NCBI GenBank assembly: GCA_022794295.1
Contig: JAAWEO010000159.1
Span: 1-5,192 of the forward strand
Direction of reading: 5' to 3'
Length of the DNA stretch: 5,192 nt
From: Angelakisella sp.
GTDB taxonomy: Bacteria; Bacillota; Clostridia; Oscillospirales; Ruminococcaceae
In this document: positions 1 through 5,118 of the stretch, one piece after another
How the letters are laid out: each line of letters begins with the position of its first letter
Numbering within the stretch: position 1 is the first letter of the stretch
Program-made: the position numbers and the translations under genes
Notes under the pieces: generated by a model
What the model was told of the DNA's origin: nothing
The model's input: the letters and a program-made list of their open reading frames with translations, nothing else
The model's database searches: none

Positions 1-22
1 GCCTAACCCCTGGGCGTTCTTT

Positions 23-52
23 GGTTACTTTCTGTCGCAACAGAAAGTGACC
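23..52 (+). other. Hairpin 1 of left arm (near-palindrome)
   Basis: A 30-base near-palindrome whose arms contain ACTTTCTGT and ACAGAAAGT, with a CGCA-type apical loop. In the plus sense all pairs are canonical except a T26-G49 wobble and a C36/A39 mismatch at the loop. On the other strand the wobble becomes a C/A mismatch, so the fold favours a plus-sense RNA. The same hairpin with the same wobble is in the right arm at 5080-5109. Confidence 0.75.
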
Positions 53-191
53 CCTCGCCGGGGAGGCGAAACGAGGCAAAAGACCTTTAGAACGAGACAA
101 GAATGCGAAGGGGCTGACCATCGCGTGGCAGTCAAAGGAAACGACACTACCACAAACCAAAACACTGTACCCAGGACCGAGAGACAGCCCG

Positions 192-223
192 TTCAAGAAG
201 CGGCCCTGCGGGCCTGTCTTGAA
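192..223 (+). other. Hairpin 2 of left arm
   Basis: A two-part stem: TTCAAGA (192-198) pairs with TCTTGAA (217-223), and GGCCC (202-206) with GGGCC (210-214) around a TGC loop, separated by a small asymmetric internal loop. The right-arm copy (4909-4940) has the same length and both stems unchanged; the apical loop becomes TTC in the arm sense. Conserved stems with a changed loop suggest selection on structure. Confidence 0.7.
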
Positions 224-259
224 GGACAGACATCAAAAACCGAAAGCGTCTGGCGCTCC

Positions 260-375
260 CCGCGGCTGGGTATCGGCTAATCTCGTTCCGGCCGCGGCTT
301 GTCACTTCGCACAGACGCAAAAAGAAAGGATAGCTCTGCCATCCTTTCTTGAGCGCCATATTATTAGCCGCGGCC
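260..375 (+). other. GC-rich segments A, B, C with alternative pairing
   Basis: Three GC-rich segments can pair in competing ways. A (260-269) pairs with B (288-297) over 10 pairs including a T267-G290 wobble. B (290-299, GGCCGCGGCT) also pairs perfectly over 10 bp with C (366-375, AGCCGCGGCC), closing a domain that holds the 322-350 hairpin. A-B and B-C cannot form together. Both options are kept in the right arm, where A-B is 11 perfect pairs (4834-4844 with 4864-4874) and B-C uses 4833-4842 with 4757-4766. The self-complementary GCCGCGGC core makes some of this pairing automatic, so a switch is only a hypothesis. Confidence 0.5.
317..350 (-). terminator. Weak candidate terminator hairpin for the potD transcript
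   Basis: Read on the minus strand, a 10-bp perfect stem (bases 341-350 with 322-331, nine-base loop) is followed by a run of U residues ending at base 319. This is the first stem-plus-U-tract downstream of potD, about 200 bases past its stop codon. The stem has only three G-C pairs, which is weak for an intrinsic terminator. In the plus sense the same bases are conserved hairpin 3 of the arm, so its primary role may be different. Confidence 0.25.
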
Positions 376-410
376 TTAGTCGAAAGATACTGCCTCATGC
401 AGGAGTATTT

Positions 411-428
411 CGCCCGCTACGGCGGGCG
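411..428 (+). other. UNCG tetraloop hairpin of left arm
   Basis: A perfect 7-bp GC-rich stem (CGCCCGC with GCGGGCG) is capped by TACG, so the plus-sense RNA has a C(UACG)G loop of the very stable UNCG class. In the right arm (4704-4721) the stem is identical and the loop reads UGCG in the arm sense, also UNCG. The only change in this hairpin is at the free N position. The complementary strand would give CGUA or CGCA loops, not UNCG. Confidence 0.8.
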
Positions 429-456
429 ACCAGGCGCTGTCCGCCCTGGACCCGGA

Positions 457-472
457 CCGGACTGATGTCCGG
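457..472 (+). other. Six-base-pair hairpin of left arm
   Basis: CCGGAC (457-462) pairs perfectly with GTCCGG (467-472) around a TGAT loop. It lies in the 66-bp block that is identical between arms. Just before it, 430-449 can form another hairpin (CCAGG with CCTGG, extended past a bulged base). Just after it, 474-482 repeats the GACAGAAAG half of hairpin 1. Confidence 0.6.
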
Positions 473-554
473 TGACAGAAAGGCTACCCGGTATTGGGCG
501 TTGGGCTTCGGGCATGGTGCTGCGCCGGCAGGTGCCTAGCCTGTCAAAAGCAGA

Positions 555-1592
555 TCAGCCGCAGGCAGAACGAAACTCCGTCCATGCCTTATTGTGTGCC
601 TCCTCCGCCTCCGCAGACACCGTCTGGATCATCTCCCCCCCGGTCACACTCTCCGGTAAGGTCAAAAAGCTGCGGTAAGCCTCGTTGATATGCCCCTCCG
701 CCGCCTTGTTCGTGCAGTAGTATCCCATGTACTCAAAGCACTGAGCCGAAATCTCCGGCCGAAGCACATAGTCAATGAATTTGTGGGCCGCATCCCCATT
801 GGGTGCCGCACTGGGAATAAAGGTCCCCATGATCCCGAACCCTACCCCTTCGGTGGGGTAAACCACCCGGAGCTCCGGGTCCTGAAGCATCGCCAGCGTC
901 ACCTGGGAGGTGTACATCACCGCAGCCCCAACCTCCCCGCTGAGCAGGTCGTCCTGCAGGTTGTCGTTTTTAATAAGACGGATGTTGGGCGCCAGCTCCA
1001 GCAGCTTTTTCCCCGCCTGGGCAATGACCGCCGGGTCCTCTGTGTTGTAGCTTTCCCCCATCACCTTCAGCGCCATCCCGTTTACCACCCGGTAGTTCCC
1101 GATGACCGCAACGTTGTCCTTCAGCGATTCATCCCACAGGTCAGCATACCCCCGGATCTCCTTGCTCACCGTCTTGGGGTTGTAGACAATGGTCTGTACC
1201 CCGGAGCCGTAGGGAACGGTGTACTCGTTGGCAGGATCGAAAAACTGCCCCTGAAATACCGGGTTGATGTTCCCCCAGTTCTGGAGCTTCCCGGTGTCCA
1301 GCTTTTGGGCCAGACCCTCGGCGATCACCGTTTCAATGATGTAGTCGTCGGCAATAACCACGTCGTAGTCCCCGCCCTTGGCAGCCTCCAGCCGGGCCAG
1401 CATGTTCTCGTCGGTGTCAAAGTTGGTGTAGTTGATCTGGATGCCTGTCTCCTTGGTGAAGCCCTCCAGCACCTCCGGGGGGAACATCCCCTCCCAGGTG
1501 TACAGGGTCATGGTCTCGGACTTTTTGCCGCACCCCCCCAGGACCGCCAGTACCAGGGCCAGGGTCAGGATCGCTGTAAGCAGTTTTTTCAT
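555..1592 (-). CDS. potD: PotD-like polyamine-type ABC transporter substrate-binding lipoprotein
   Basis: This 345-residue extracytoplasmic binding protein would deliver ligand to PotBC. Residues 1-21 are a lipoprotein signal: KK, a hydrophobic stretch, then LGGC with Cys21 as the lipid-anchored residue. The mature protein opens with the family pattern LYTWEGMFPPEVLEGFTKETG-like (29-50), and length fits E. coli PotD (348). The ATG has GGAGGT (1598-1603) five bases upstream. It is last in the operon, 65 bases after potC. Its pocket is unusual. By my remembered alignment to E. coli PotD, Glu36, Asp168, Glu171 and Asp257 correspond to Gly35, Asn166, Val169 and Met255; Trp255 becomes Gly253 and Trp229 becomes Tyr227, while Trp33 and Tyr84 are kept. 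Glu34 and Asp82/Asp83 might substitute. Family membership is firm; polyamine specificity is not. The stop codon sits one base from the left repeat arm. Confidence 0.88.
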   Translation of the reverse strand: MKKLLTAILTLALVLAVLGGCGKKSETMTLYTWEGMFPPEVLEGFTKETGIQINYTNFDTDENMLARLEAAKGGDYDVVIADDYIIETVIAEGLAQKLDTGKLQNWGNINPVFQGQFFDPANEYTVPYGSGVQTIVYNPKTVSKEIRGYADLWDESLKDNVAVIGNYRVVNGMALKVMGESYNTEDPAVIAQAGKKLLELAPNIRLIKNDNLQDDLLSGEVGAAVMYTSQVTLAMLQDPELRVVYPTEGVGFGIMGTFIPSAAPNGDAAHKFIDYVLRPEISAQCFEYMGYYCTNKAAEGHINEAYRSFLTLPESVTGGEMIQTVSAEAEEAHNKAWTEFRSACG

Positions 1593-1657
1593 GGGGTACC
1601 TCCGTTTCTTACTCTATCCTTTATCTCTAAGGGCGGAATGCCCCTAAACACACAGTC
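1593..1657 (-). promoter_or_regulatory. potC-potD intergenic gap with hairpin and strong RBS
   Basis: This is the only real gap between operon genes. Bases 1628-1646 form a 7-bp hairpin in the minus-sense RNA (GGGC/GCCC core, one G-U wobble, five-base ATTCC loop), starting about 11 bases after the potC stop. A purine-rich run and GGAGGT at 1598-1603 then lead to the potD ATG. There is no U-tract after the hairpin, so it is unlikely to terminate. It could protect an RNA end and let potD be expressed above the permease genes, as is common for binding proteins; that role is inference. Confidence 0.5.
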
Positions 1658-2437
1658 TCAGCCGGTGCTGCCCCGGCGCCCCAGCCACTGGGAGAGGGCC
1701 ACCAGCACTACCGTCGCCGCCAGCATCAGGGTGCACAGGGCATTGATCTCCGGCGTCACCCCAAATTTGATCTGGGAATAGATCTTAATGGGCAGGGTGT
1801 TGATGCTCACCCCGGTGACAAAAATGCTGATGATCACGTCGTCCATGCTCATGGCAAAGCTGAGCAGCATCCCGGAAAGGATGGCCGGGGCGATAAGGGG
1901 CAGGGTGATGTGGAAAAACACCTGGGCCTCACCGGCCCCCAGGTCCCGGGCCGCCTCCGCCAGGGAGGGATCCATCCCCACCAGCCGGGCCTTTACCAGC
2001 ATAAACACATAGGGGATACAAAAAGCAGTATGCCCGATCACCAGGGTGGTCATCCCAAAGGGCAGCCCCAGCAGGGAGAAAAAGGCCATAAACACCATCC
2101 CCAGAATGATCTCCGGGATCATAATGGGCAGGGTGGAAAGGTACTCCATGGGGCCGGTGGTGCGGCTTTTCAGCCGGTGCATCCCCACCGCCCCCAGGGT
2201 GCCGATAACCGCCGCCGCCAGGCAGGAAAGGGAAGCCAGCACCAGGCTGTTCCCCAGGGCCTCGAAAACAGCGGCATCCCGAAGCAGGGTCCGGTACCAC
2301 CGCAGGGAAAAGCCCTCCCACACCGAGCTGAGCCGCCCGTCATTAAAGGAATACACCACCACCAGCAAAATGGGAAGGTACATCACAAGCAGAAGGAAGA
2401 TCAGATAAAGTTGGGGAAAACGGTTTTTTGTTTTCAC
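1658..2437 (-). CDS. potC: Spermidine/putrescine-type ABC transporter permease PotC
   Basis: This 259-residue inner-membrane permease would form the translocation channel with PotB. Hydrophobic segments lie near residues 8-30, 62-84, 101-124, 130-150, 184-208 and 233-252, fitting the usual six. The cytoplasmic EAA loop that docks on the ATPase is clear at 161-183 (EAARDLGAG, then FFHITLPLIAPA). The run SMDDVIISIFVTG (197-209) followed by LPIKIYSQIKFGVTPEINAL is typical of PotC rather than PotB. The start is GTG at 2437, not ATG: it overlaps the potB stop as GTGA, and GGAGGG at 2444-2449 is at suitable distance. Length matches E. coli PotC (about 264), and I see no damage. Confidence 0.9.
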   Translation of the reverse strand: MKTKNRFPQLYLIFLLLVMYLPILLVVVYSFNDGRLSSVWEGFSLRWYRTLLRDAAVFEALGNSLVLASLSCLAAAVIGTLGAVGMHRLKSRTTGPMEYLSTLPIMIPEIILGMVFMAFFSLLGLPFGMTTLVIGHTAFCIPYVFMLVKARLVGMDPSLAEAARDLGAGEAQVFFHITLPLIAPAILSGMLLSFAMSMDDVIISIFVTGVSINTLPIKIYSQIKFGVTPEINALCTLMLAATVVLVALSQWLGRRGSTG

Positions 2438-2449
2438 AGCAGTCCCTCC
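2434..2449 (-). promoter_or_regulatory. RBS and GTGA stop/start overlap deciding the potC start
   Basis: GGAGGG (2444-2449, minus sense) lies inside the last codons of potB, six bases before a GTG that overlaps the potB TGA by sharing four bases (2434-2437). No ATG nearby has an equally good site, so GTG is the likely start and translation of potC is probably coupled to potB termination. Confidence 0.7.
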
Positions 2450-3288
2450 AGCTCCTTCACATGGGCGACCCTGCGGTACAGCCAGATCATCACGCTGGTC
2501 AGCAGCATCAGCACCACACTGAGGGCCGCCGCAAAGGGCCAGTTATGGGCCTGGTTCAGCTGGTCCTGGATGACACTGCCCACCAGCACCACCTTGTTCC
2601 CTCCCAGGATATCAGCGATAAAAAAGAGACCCATGGAGGGGATAAAGGTGAGAATGACCCCGGAGAGCAACCCCGGCAGGGTCAGCGGAAAGGTGACCGT
2701 AAAGAAGGCCCTGGGCGCAGAGGCCCCCAGATCCCGGGCCGCCTCCACCAGGCTCCAGTCCATTTTTTCGGCGCTGGAGTACACCGCCAGGATCATAAAG
2801 GGCACCAGGGCATAGACCATCCCGATGACCACGGCCGGGTAGGTGTACAGCATCCGCAGGGGCTCCTCCCGAAGGCCCAGACCCATAAGCAGCCGGTCCA
2901 GCACGCCGCCGGTCCGCAGCACAATGATCCAGCCGTACAGCCGGATAAGGGAGCTGGTCCAGAAGGGGATCATCAGGGCCATCATGGCGATCTGCTTCCA
3001 CCGGCCCCGGAGCTTCGCCATAAAGTACCCAAAGGGGTAGCCGATCAGGGCGATCACAGCAGTGCTGGTGATCGCCAGGCGGAAGGACTCCCCGAAGGTG
3101 CGCAGGTAGACCGGGGCGAGGATGTTCCGGTAGTTATCAAGGGTAAGCTGTCCCGTGACTCCCCATACCTCTGCCCGCTGGAGGAAGCTGAGCACCACCA
3201 TATAGACCAGGGGGCCCAGAACAAAAACCAGGGTGAAAAAATACAGGGGAAGGGCCATCAGCCAGGCGGGGCCGTTTTTCTTTTTCAT
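2434..3288 (-). CDS. potB: Spermidine/putrescine-type ABC transporter permease PotB
   Basis: This 284-residue inner-membrane permease is the partner of PotC. Hydrophobic segments lie near residues 9-34, 70-91, 99-124, 151-171, 205-225 and 251-271. The EAA loop that contacts PotA is at 182-205 (EAARDLGAS, then FFTVTFPLTLPG). The stretch FFIADILGGNKVVLVGSVIQDQ (222-243) with HNWPFAAALS after it matches the PotB side of the pair. The ATG at 3288 shares its A with the potA stop (TGATG), and GGAGG at 3299-3303 lies ten bases upstream inside potA. That spacing is a little long, consistent with coupled translation. Length is close to E. coli PotB (about 285). Nothing suggests truncation. Confidence 0.9.
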   Translation of the reverse strand: MKKKNGPAWLMALPLYFFTLVFVLGPLVYMVVLSFLQRAEVWGVTGQLTLDNYRNILAPVYLRTFGESFRLAITSTAVIALIGYPFGYFMAKLRGRWKQIAMMALMIPFWTSSLIRLYGWIIVLRTGGVLDRLLMGLGLREEPLRMLYTYPAVVIGMVYALVPFMILAVYSSAEKMDWSLVEAARDLGASAPRAFFTVTFPLTLPGLLSGVILTFIPSMGLFFIADILGGNKVVLVGSVIQDQLNQAHNWPFAAALSVVLMLLTSVMIWLYRRVAHVKELEGLL

Positions 3289-4364
3289 CAGACGTCATCC
3301 TCCACCACAGGGGCCAGGGCAGGATCCCAGGAGAGGGTGACGTTTTCCCCCGGGGCCAGGTCCAGGTCGATGCCATGGCGGCTGGCCACCACCTCTCCAC
3401 CGTCCCCCAGGCCAAAGGCGATACGGAGCATCCCGCCGGCGAAGGTCTTTTCCTTCACCACAGCCCGGATGCCCTCCGGGGCCTCCCCGGCCCGGGCGAA
3501 CCGCAGCTGCTCGCTGCGCACCGCTACGGTGACGGGCGCCCCCGGCTGGAAGGTCTTTTCCCCGGGCAGAAAAGAAAAGCTGCCTCCGGCCAGCTCCGCC
3601 TGGAGGGTGGGGCCGGTGGATTCCGCGACCCGTCCCCGGAGGATATTGGCGCTGCCCACAAACCGGGCCACAAAGGCGGTACGGGGATGGTCGTAGACCT
3701 CTGCGGGGGTACCGATCTGCTCAAAGCGGCCCTCCCGCATGACCACGATCCGGTCGCTCATATTCAAGGCTTCCTCCTGGTCATGGGTGATATACAAAAA
3801 GGTAACGCCCAGCTTTTTCTGGAGGCGCTTCAACTCCACCTGCATCTGCCGCCGGAGCTGGAGGTCCAGGGCCCCCAGGGGTTCATCCAGAAGCAGGACC
3901 CGGGGGCGGCTAGCCAGGGCTCTGGCGATAGCCACCCGCTGGCGCTGGCCGCCGGAGAGCTCCGAGGGCATCCGCTTTTGGTAACCGGGGAGCTGGACCA
4001 GCTCCAGCATTTCCCCGGCAATTTTCCGCTGCTCCTCCTTTGGGGCTTTTCTCAAACGGAGGCTATAGGCCACATTTTGCTCCACAGTCATATGGGGGAA
4101 AAGGGCATAATTCTGGAAAACGGTATTCACGTCCCGTTTATTGGGGGCCAGGGCGGTAACATCCGTTCCTCCCAAAAGGACACGGCCGCTGTCGGGTTCC
4201 TCCAGGCCAGCGATGATCCGCAGGGTGGTTGTTTTTCCGCAGCCGCTGGAACCCAGGAAGGTAATAAACTCTCCCTGATGGATATCGATACTGATTCCCC
4301 GGAGGACCTGGGTTTCGCCGAAGGACTTCGTAACATTTTGGAGCTGGAGGATAAGATCCGGCAT
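3288..4364 (-). CDS. potA: Spermidine/putrescine-type ABC transporter ATP-binding protein PotA
   Basis: This 358-residue cytoplasmic ATPase would power the importer by binding the EAA loops of PotB and PotC. All catalytic motifs are intact: Walker A GSSGCGKT at 38-45, Q-loop Gln84 in VFQNYALFPHMT, signature LSGGQ at 136-140, Walker B LLLDEP ending with Glu161, D-loop GALD at 164-167, and switch His194 in THDQEEAL. From about residue 235 a C-terminal TOBE-like domain follows (FVGSANILRGRV and onward), typical of PotA and related CUT1-type ATPases and often regulatory. The start at 4364 is supported by AAGGTGG at 4371-4377, six bases upstream. It is first in the operon, 80 bases from a consensus promoter, and overlaps potB by one base. 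The fold alone also fits other TOBE-type importers; the pot assignment rests on the neighbours. Confidence 0.93.
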   Translation of the reverse strand: MPDLILQLQNVTKSFGETQVLRGISIDIHQGEFITFLGSSGCGKTTTLRIIAGLEEPDSGRVLLGGTDVTALAPNKRDVNTVFQNYALFPHMTVEQNVAYSLRLRKAPKEEQRKIAGEMLELVQLPGYQKRMPSELSGGQRQRVAIARALASRPRVLLLDEPLGALDLQLRRQMQVELKRLQKKLGVTFLYITHDQEEALNMSDRIVVMREGRFEQIGTPAEVYDHPRTAFVARFVGSANILRGRVAESTGPTLQAELAGGSFSFLPGEKTFQPGAPVTVAVRSEQLRFARAGEAPEGIRAVVKEKTFAGGMLRIAFGLGDGGEVVASRHGIDLDLAPGENVTLSWDPALAPVVEDDV

Positions 4365-4437
4365 TTTGCACCACCTTAATATTTAAGCAGTTAAACAATA
4401 TAGGAATAATGGGCCGATCCTGCACCGCAGAGGGGTT
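4365..4437 (-). promoter_or_regulatory. AT-rich 5' leader of the pot operon with potA RBS
   Basis: About 73 bases separate the predicted transcription start (near 4437) from the potA ATG. The leader is AT-rich between 4378 and 4410, in contrast to its GC-rich surroundings. Near its 5' end CTGC/GCAG (4420-4430) can form a small hairpin with a three-base loop. Near the start codon CTTAA/TTAAG (4375-4387) is a short inverted repeat whose 3' half overlaps the AAGGTGG ribosome-binding site (4371-4377), so weak occlusion is possible. I recognise no known riboswitch. Confidence 0.45.
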
Positions 4438-4443
4438 GATGCC

Positions 4444-4472
4444 ATTATATTGCTTTTACTGCTGCCTGTCAA
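4444..4472 (-). promoter_or_regulatory. Consensus sigma-A promoter of the pot operon
   Basis: On the minus strand TTGACA (4467-4472) is followed by a 17-base spacer and TATAAT (4444-4449), a perfect match to the housekeeping consensus with ideal spacing. Transcription would start near 4437 and run into potA. Sequence upstream of -35 is GC-rich, so no UP element is apparent. It lies about 100 bases from the inner edge of the right repeat arm, outside the repeat. Confidence 0.88.
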
Positions 4473-4570
4473 GCACGTTCATGGCCCTACCCGGCGACTT
4501 GCGCCTTGACGGTGTACGGGGGTATGGTGGGTGCCTGGAGTTCAAGCGGGCGCAGGGCGGGACGATTCCC
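4473..4570. other. Unassigned gap between promoter and right arm
   Basis: There is no supported gene or clear motif here. A 4-bp hairpin (GGCG/CGCC, 4493-4505) and a weak GGGA/TCCC pairing near 4561 are too small to call. The left arm has no counterpart because its homology stops at the potD stop codon, so this may be either the unshared 3' end of the repeat or ordinary upstream sequence. Confidence 0.4.
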
Positions 4571-4659
4571 CTGCCTTTGACGGACTGGGGGGCGAGGCTT
4601 CTGCCAGGGCAGCACCATACCCGAAGGCCAACGCCCAGTGCCGGGCAGCCTTTCTGTCA

Positions 4660-4675
4660 CCGGACATCAGTCCGG
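4660..4675 (-). other. Six-base-pair hairpin of right arm
   Basis: The CCGGAC/GTCCGG stem and its four-base loop are identical to 457-472 of the left arm, within the 66-bp invariant block (4647-4712). Confidence 0.6.
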
Positions 4676-4703
4676 TCCGGGTCCAGGGCGGACAGCGCCT
4701 GGT

Positions 4704-4721
4704 CGCCCGCCGCAGCGGGCG
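4704..4721 (-). other. UNCG tetraloop hairpin of right arm
   Basis: The 7-bp stem is identical to 411-428. The minus-sense loop is UGCG closed by C-G, again UNCG class; the left copy has UACG. The single difference is at the unconstrained position of the tetraloop. Confidence 0.8.
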
Positions 4722-4782
4722 AAATTCCCCTGTATGAGGCAGCATCCTTCGATATAGGCCGCGGCTAAAAACATGGCTCTAT

Positions 4783-4810
4783 AGAAAGAATGGTAGAGCT
4801 ATCCTTTCTT
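4783..4810 (-). other. Hairpin 3 of right arm
   Basis: This is the counterpart of the left hairpin at 322-350. In the minus sense nine pairs form between 4802-4810 and 4783-4791 end to end, with one substitution that turns a G-C pair into a G-U wobble. On the plus strand the same change gives an A/C mismatch, so pairing is kept only in the arm sense. Read on the plus strand it is followed by a T run (to 4813), a possible weak terminator for transcripts leaving the window to the right. Confidence 0.55.
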
Positions 4811-4908
4811 TTTGCGTAAAATCGAAGTGACAAGCCGCGGCCGGTAACGAGACTGGCCGACACCCGGCCGCGGCAGCGCCAGGCGCTGGCGAGTTTTGCT
4901 GTTTATCC

Positions 4909-4940
4909 TTCAAGACAGGCCCGAAGGGCCGCTTCTTGAA
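4909..4940 (-). other. Hairpin 2 of right arm
   Basis: The TTCAAGA/TCTTGAA outer stem and GGCCC/GGGCC inner stem are unchanged from 192-223; only the apical loop differs (TTC rather than TGC in the arm sense). Confidence 0.7.
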
Positions 4941-5079
4941 CGTGTCTGCCTCTCGATCCTGGATATGGGCTTCTCTTATTAGCCGCGCCGTTCTCTTTGA
5001 CTGCCACGCGCTGGTCAGGCCCTTCGCATTCCTGTCACGTTCTAAAGGCCATTTGTCTCGTTTCGCCTCCCCGGCGGGG

Positions 5080-5109
5080 GGTCACTTTCTGTCGCGACAG
5101 AAAGTAACC
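5080..5109 (-). other. Hairpin 1 of right arm (near-palindrome)
   Basis: The central 22 bases (5084-5105) are a perfect palindrome, extended to 30 with one non-complementary pair (5083/5106). That pair is T-G in the arm sense and therefore a wobble, as in the left copy at 26/49. Confidence 0.75.
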
Positions 5110-5118
5110 AAAGAACGC

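Larger units (their letters stand above)
8..553 (+). repeat. Left arm of a long inverted repeat, probable structured RNA element
   Basis: This gene-free stretch matches the reverse complement of 4571-5124. The two copies keep register (left x to right 5132-x) from 8 to about 541. After an 8-base length difference they match again over 11 of 13 bases (541-553). I count about 80 differences in 534 columns, roughly 85% identity, a third of them in 137-171. The longest identical block is 66 bp (420-485). Hairpins conserved in both copies lie at 23-52, 192-223, 322-350, 411-428 and 457-472, plus GC-rich alternative stems at 260-375. Small open frames exist, but substitutions between copies fall in all codon positions and mostly change the residue, so I treat the arm as noncoding. 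Homology stops one base before the potD stop codon. The outer edge near base 8 is uncertain because only seven bases precede it. Confidence 0.9.

Noticed and set aside
219..539. Small open frame in the left arm with a similar frame at 4542-4745 (minus) in the right arm
   Set aside because: About 41 of 50 residues match, which looks coding at first. But DNA differences there are mostly non-synonymous and the similarity follows from DNA-level conservation of hairpins. The frame has no ribosome-binding site I trust.
8..553. Group I or group II intron, tRNA, rRNA or CRISPR array
   Set aside because: I see no intron boundary or domain V pattern, no cloverleaf, no rRNA signature and no regularly spaced direct repeats.
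690..1781. 363-codon plus-strand open frame opposite potD and potC
   Set aside because: It is antisense to well-recognised genes, its translation is low-complexity and rich in His, Gln, Pro and Gly, and it matches no family I know. It is a product of GC-rich codon use.
2428..3696. 422-codon plus-strand open frame opposite potB and potA
   Set aside because: Same reason: antisense shadow with biased composition, crossing two real genes.
3375..4379. 334-codon plus-strand open frame opposite potA
   Set aside because: Antisense to an ATPase with every catalytic motif intact; no motif of its own.
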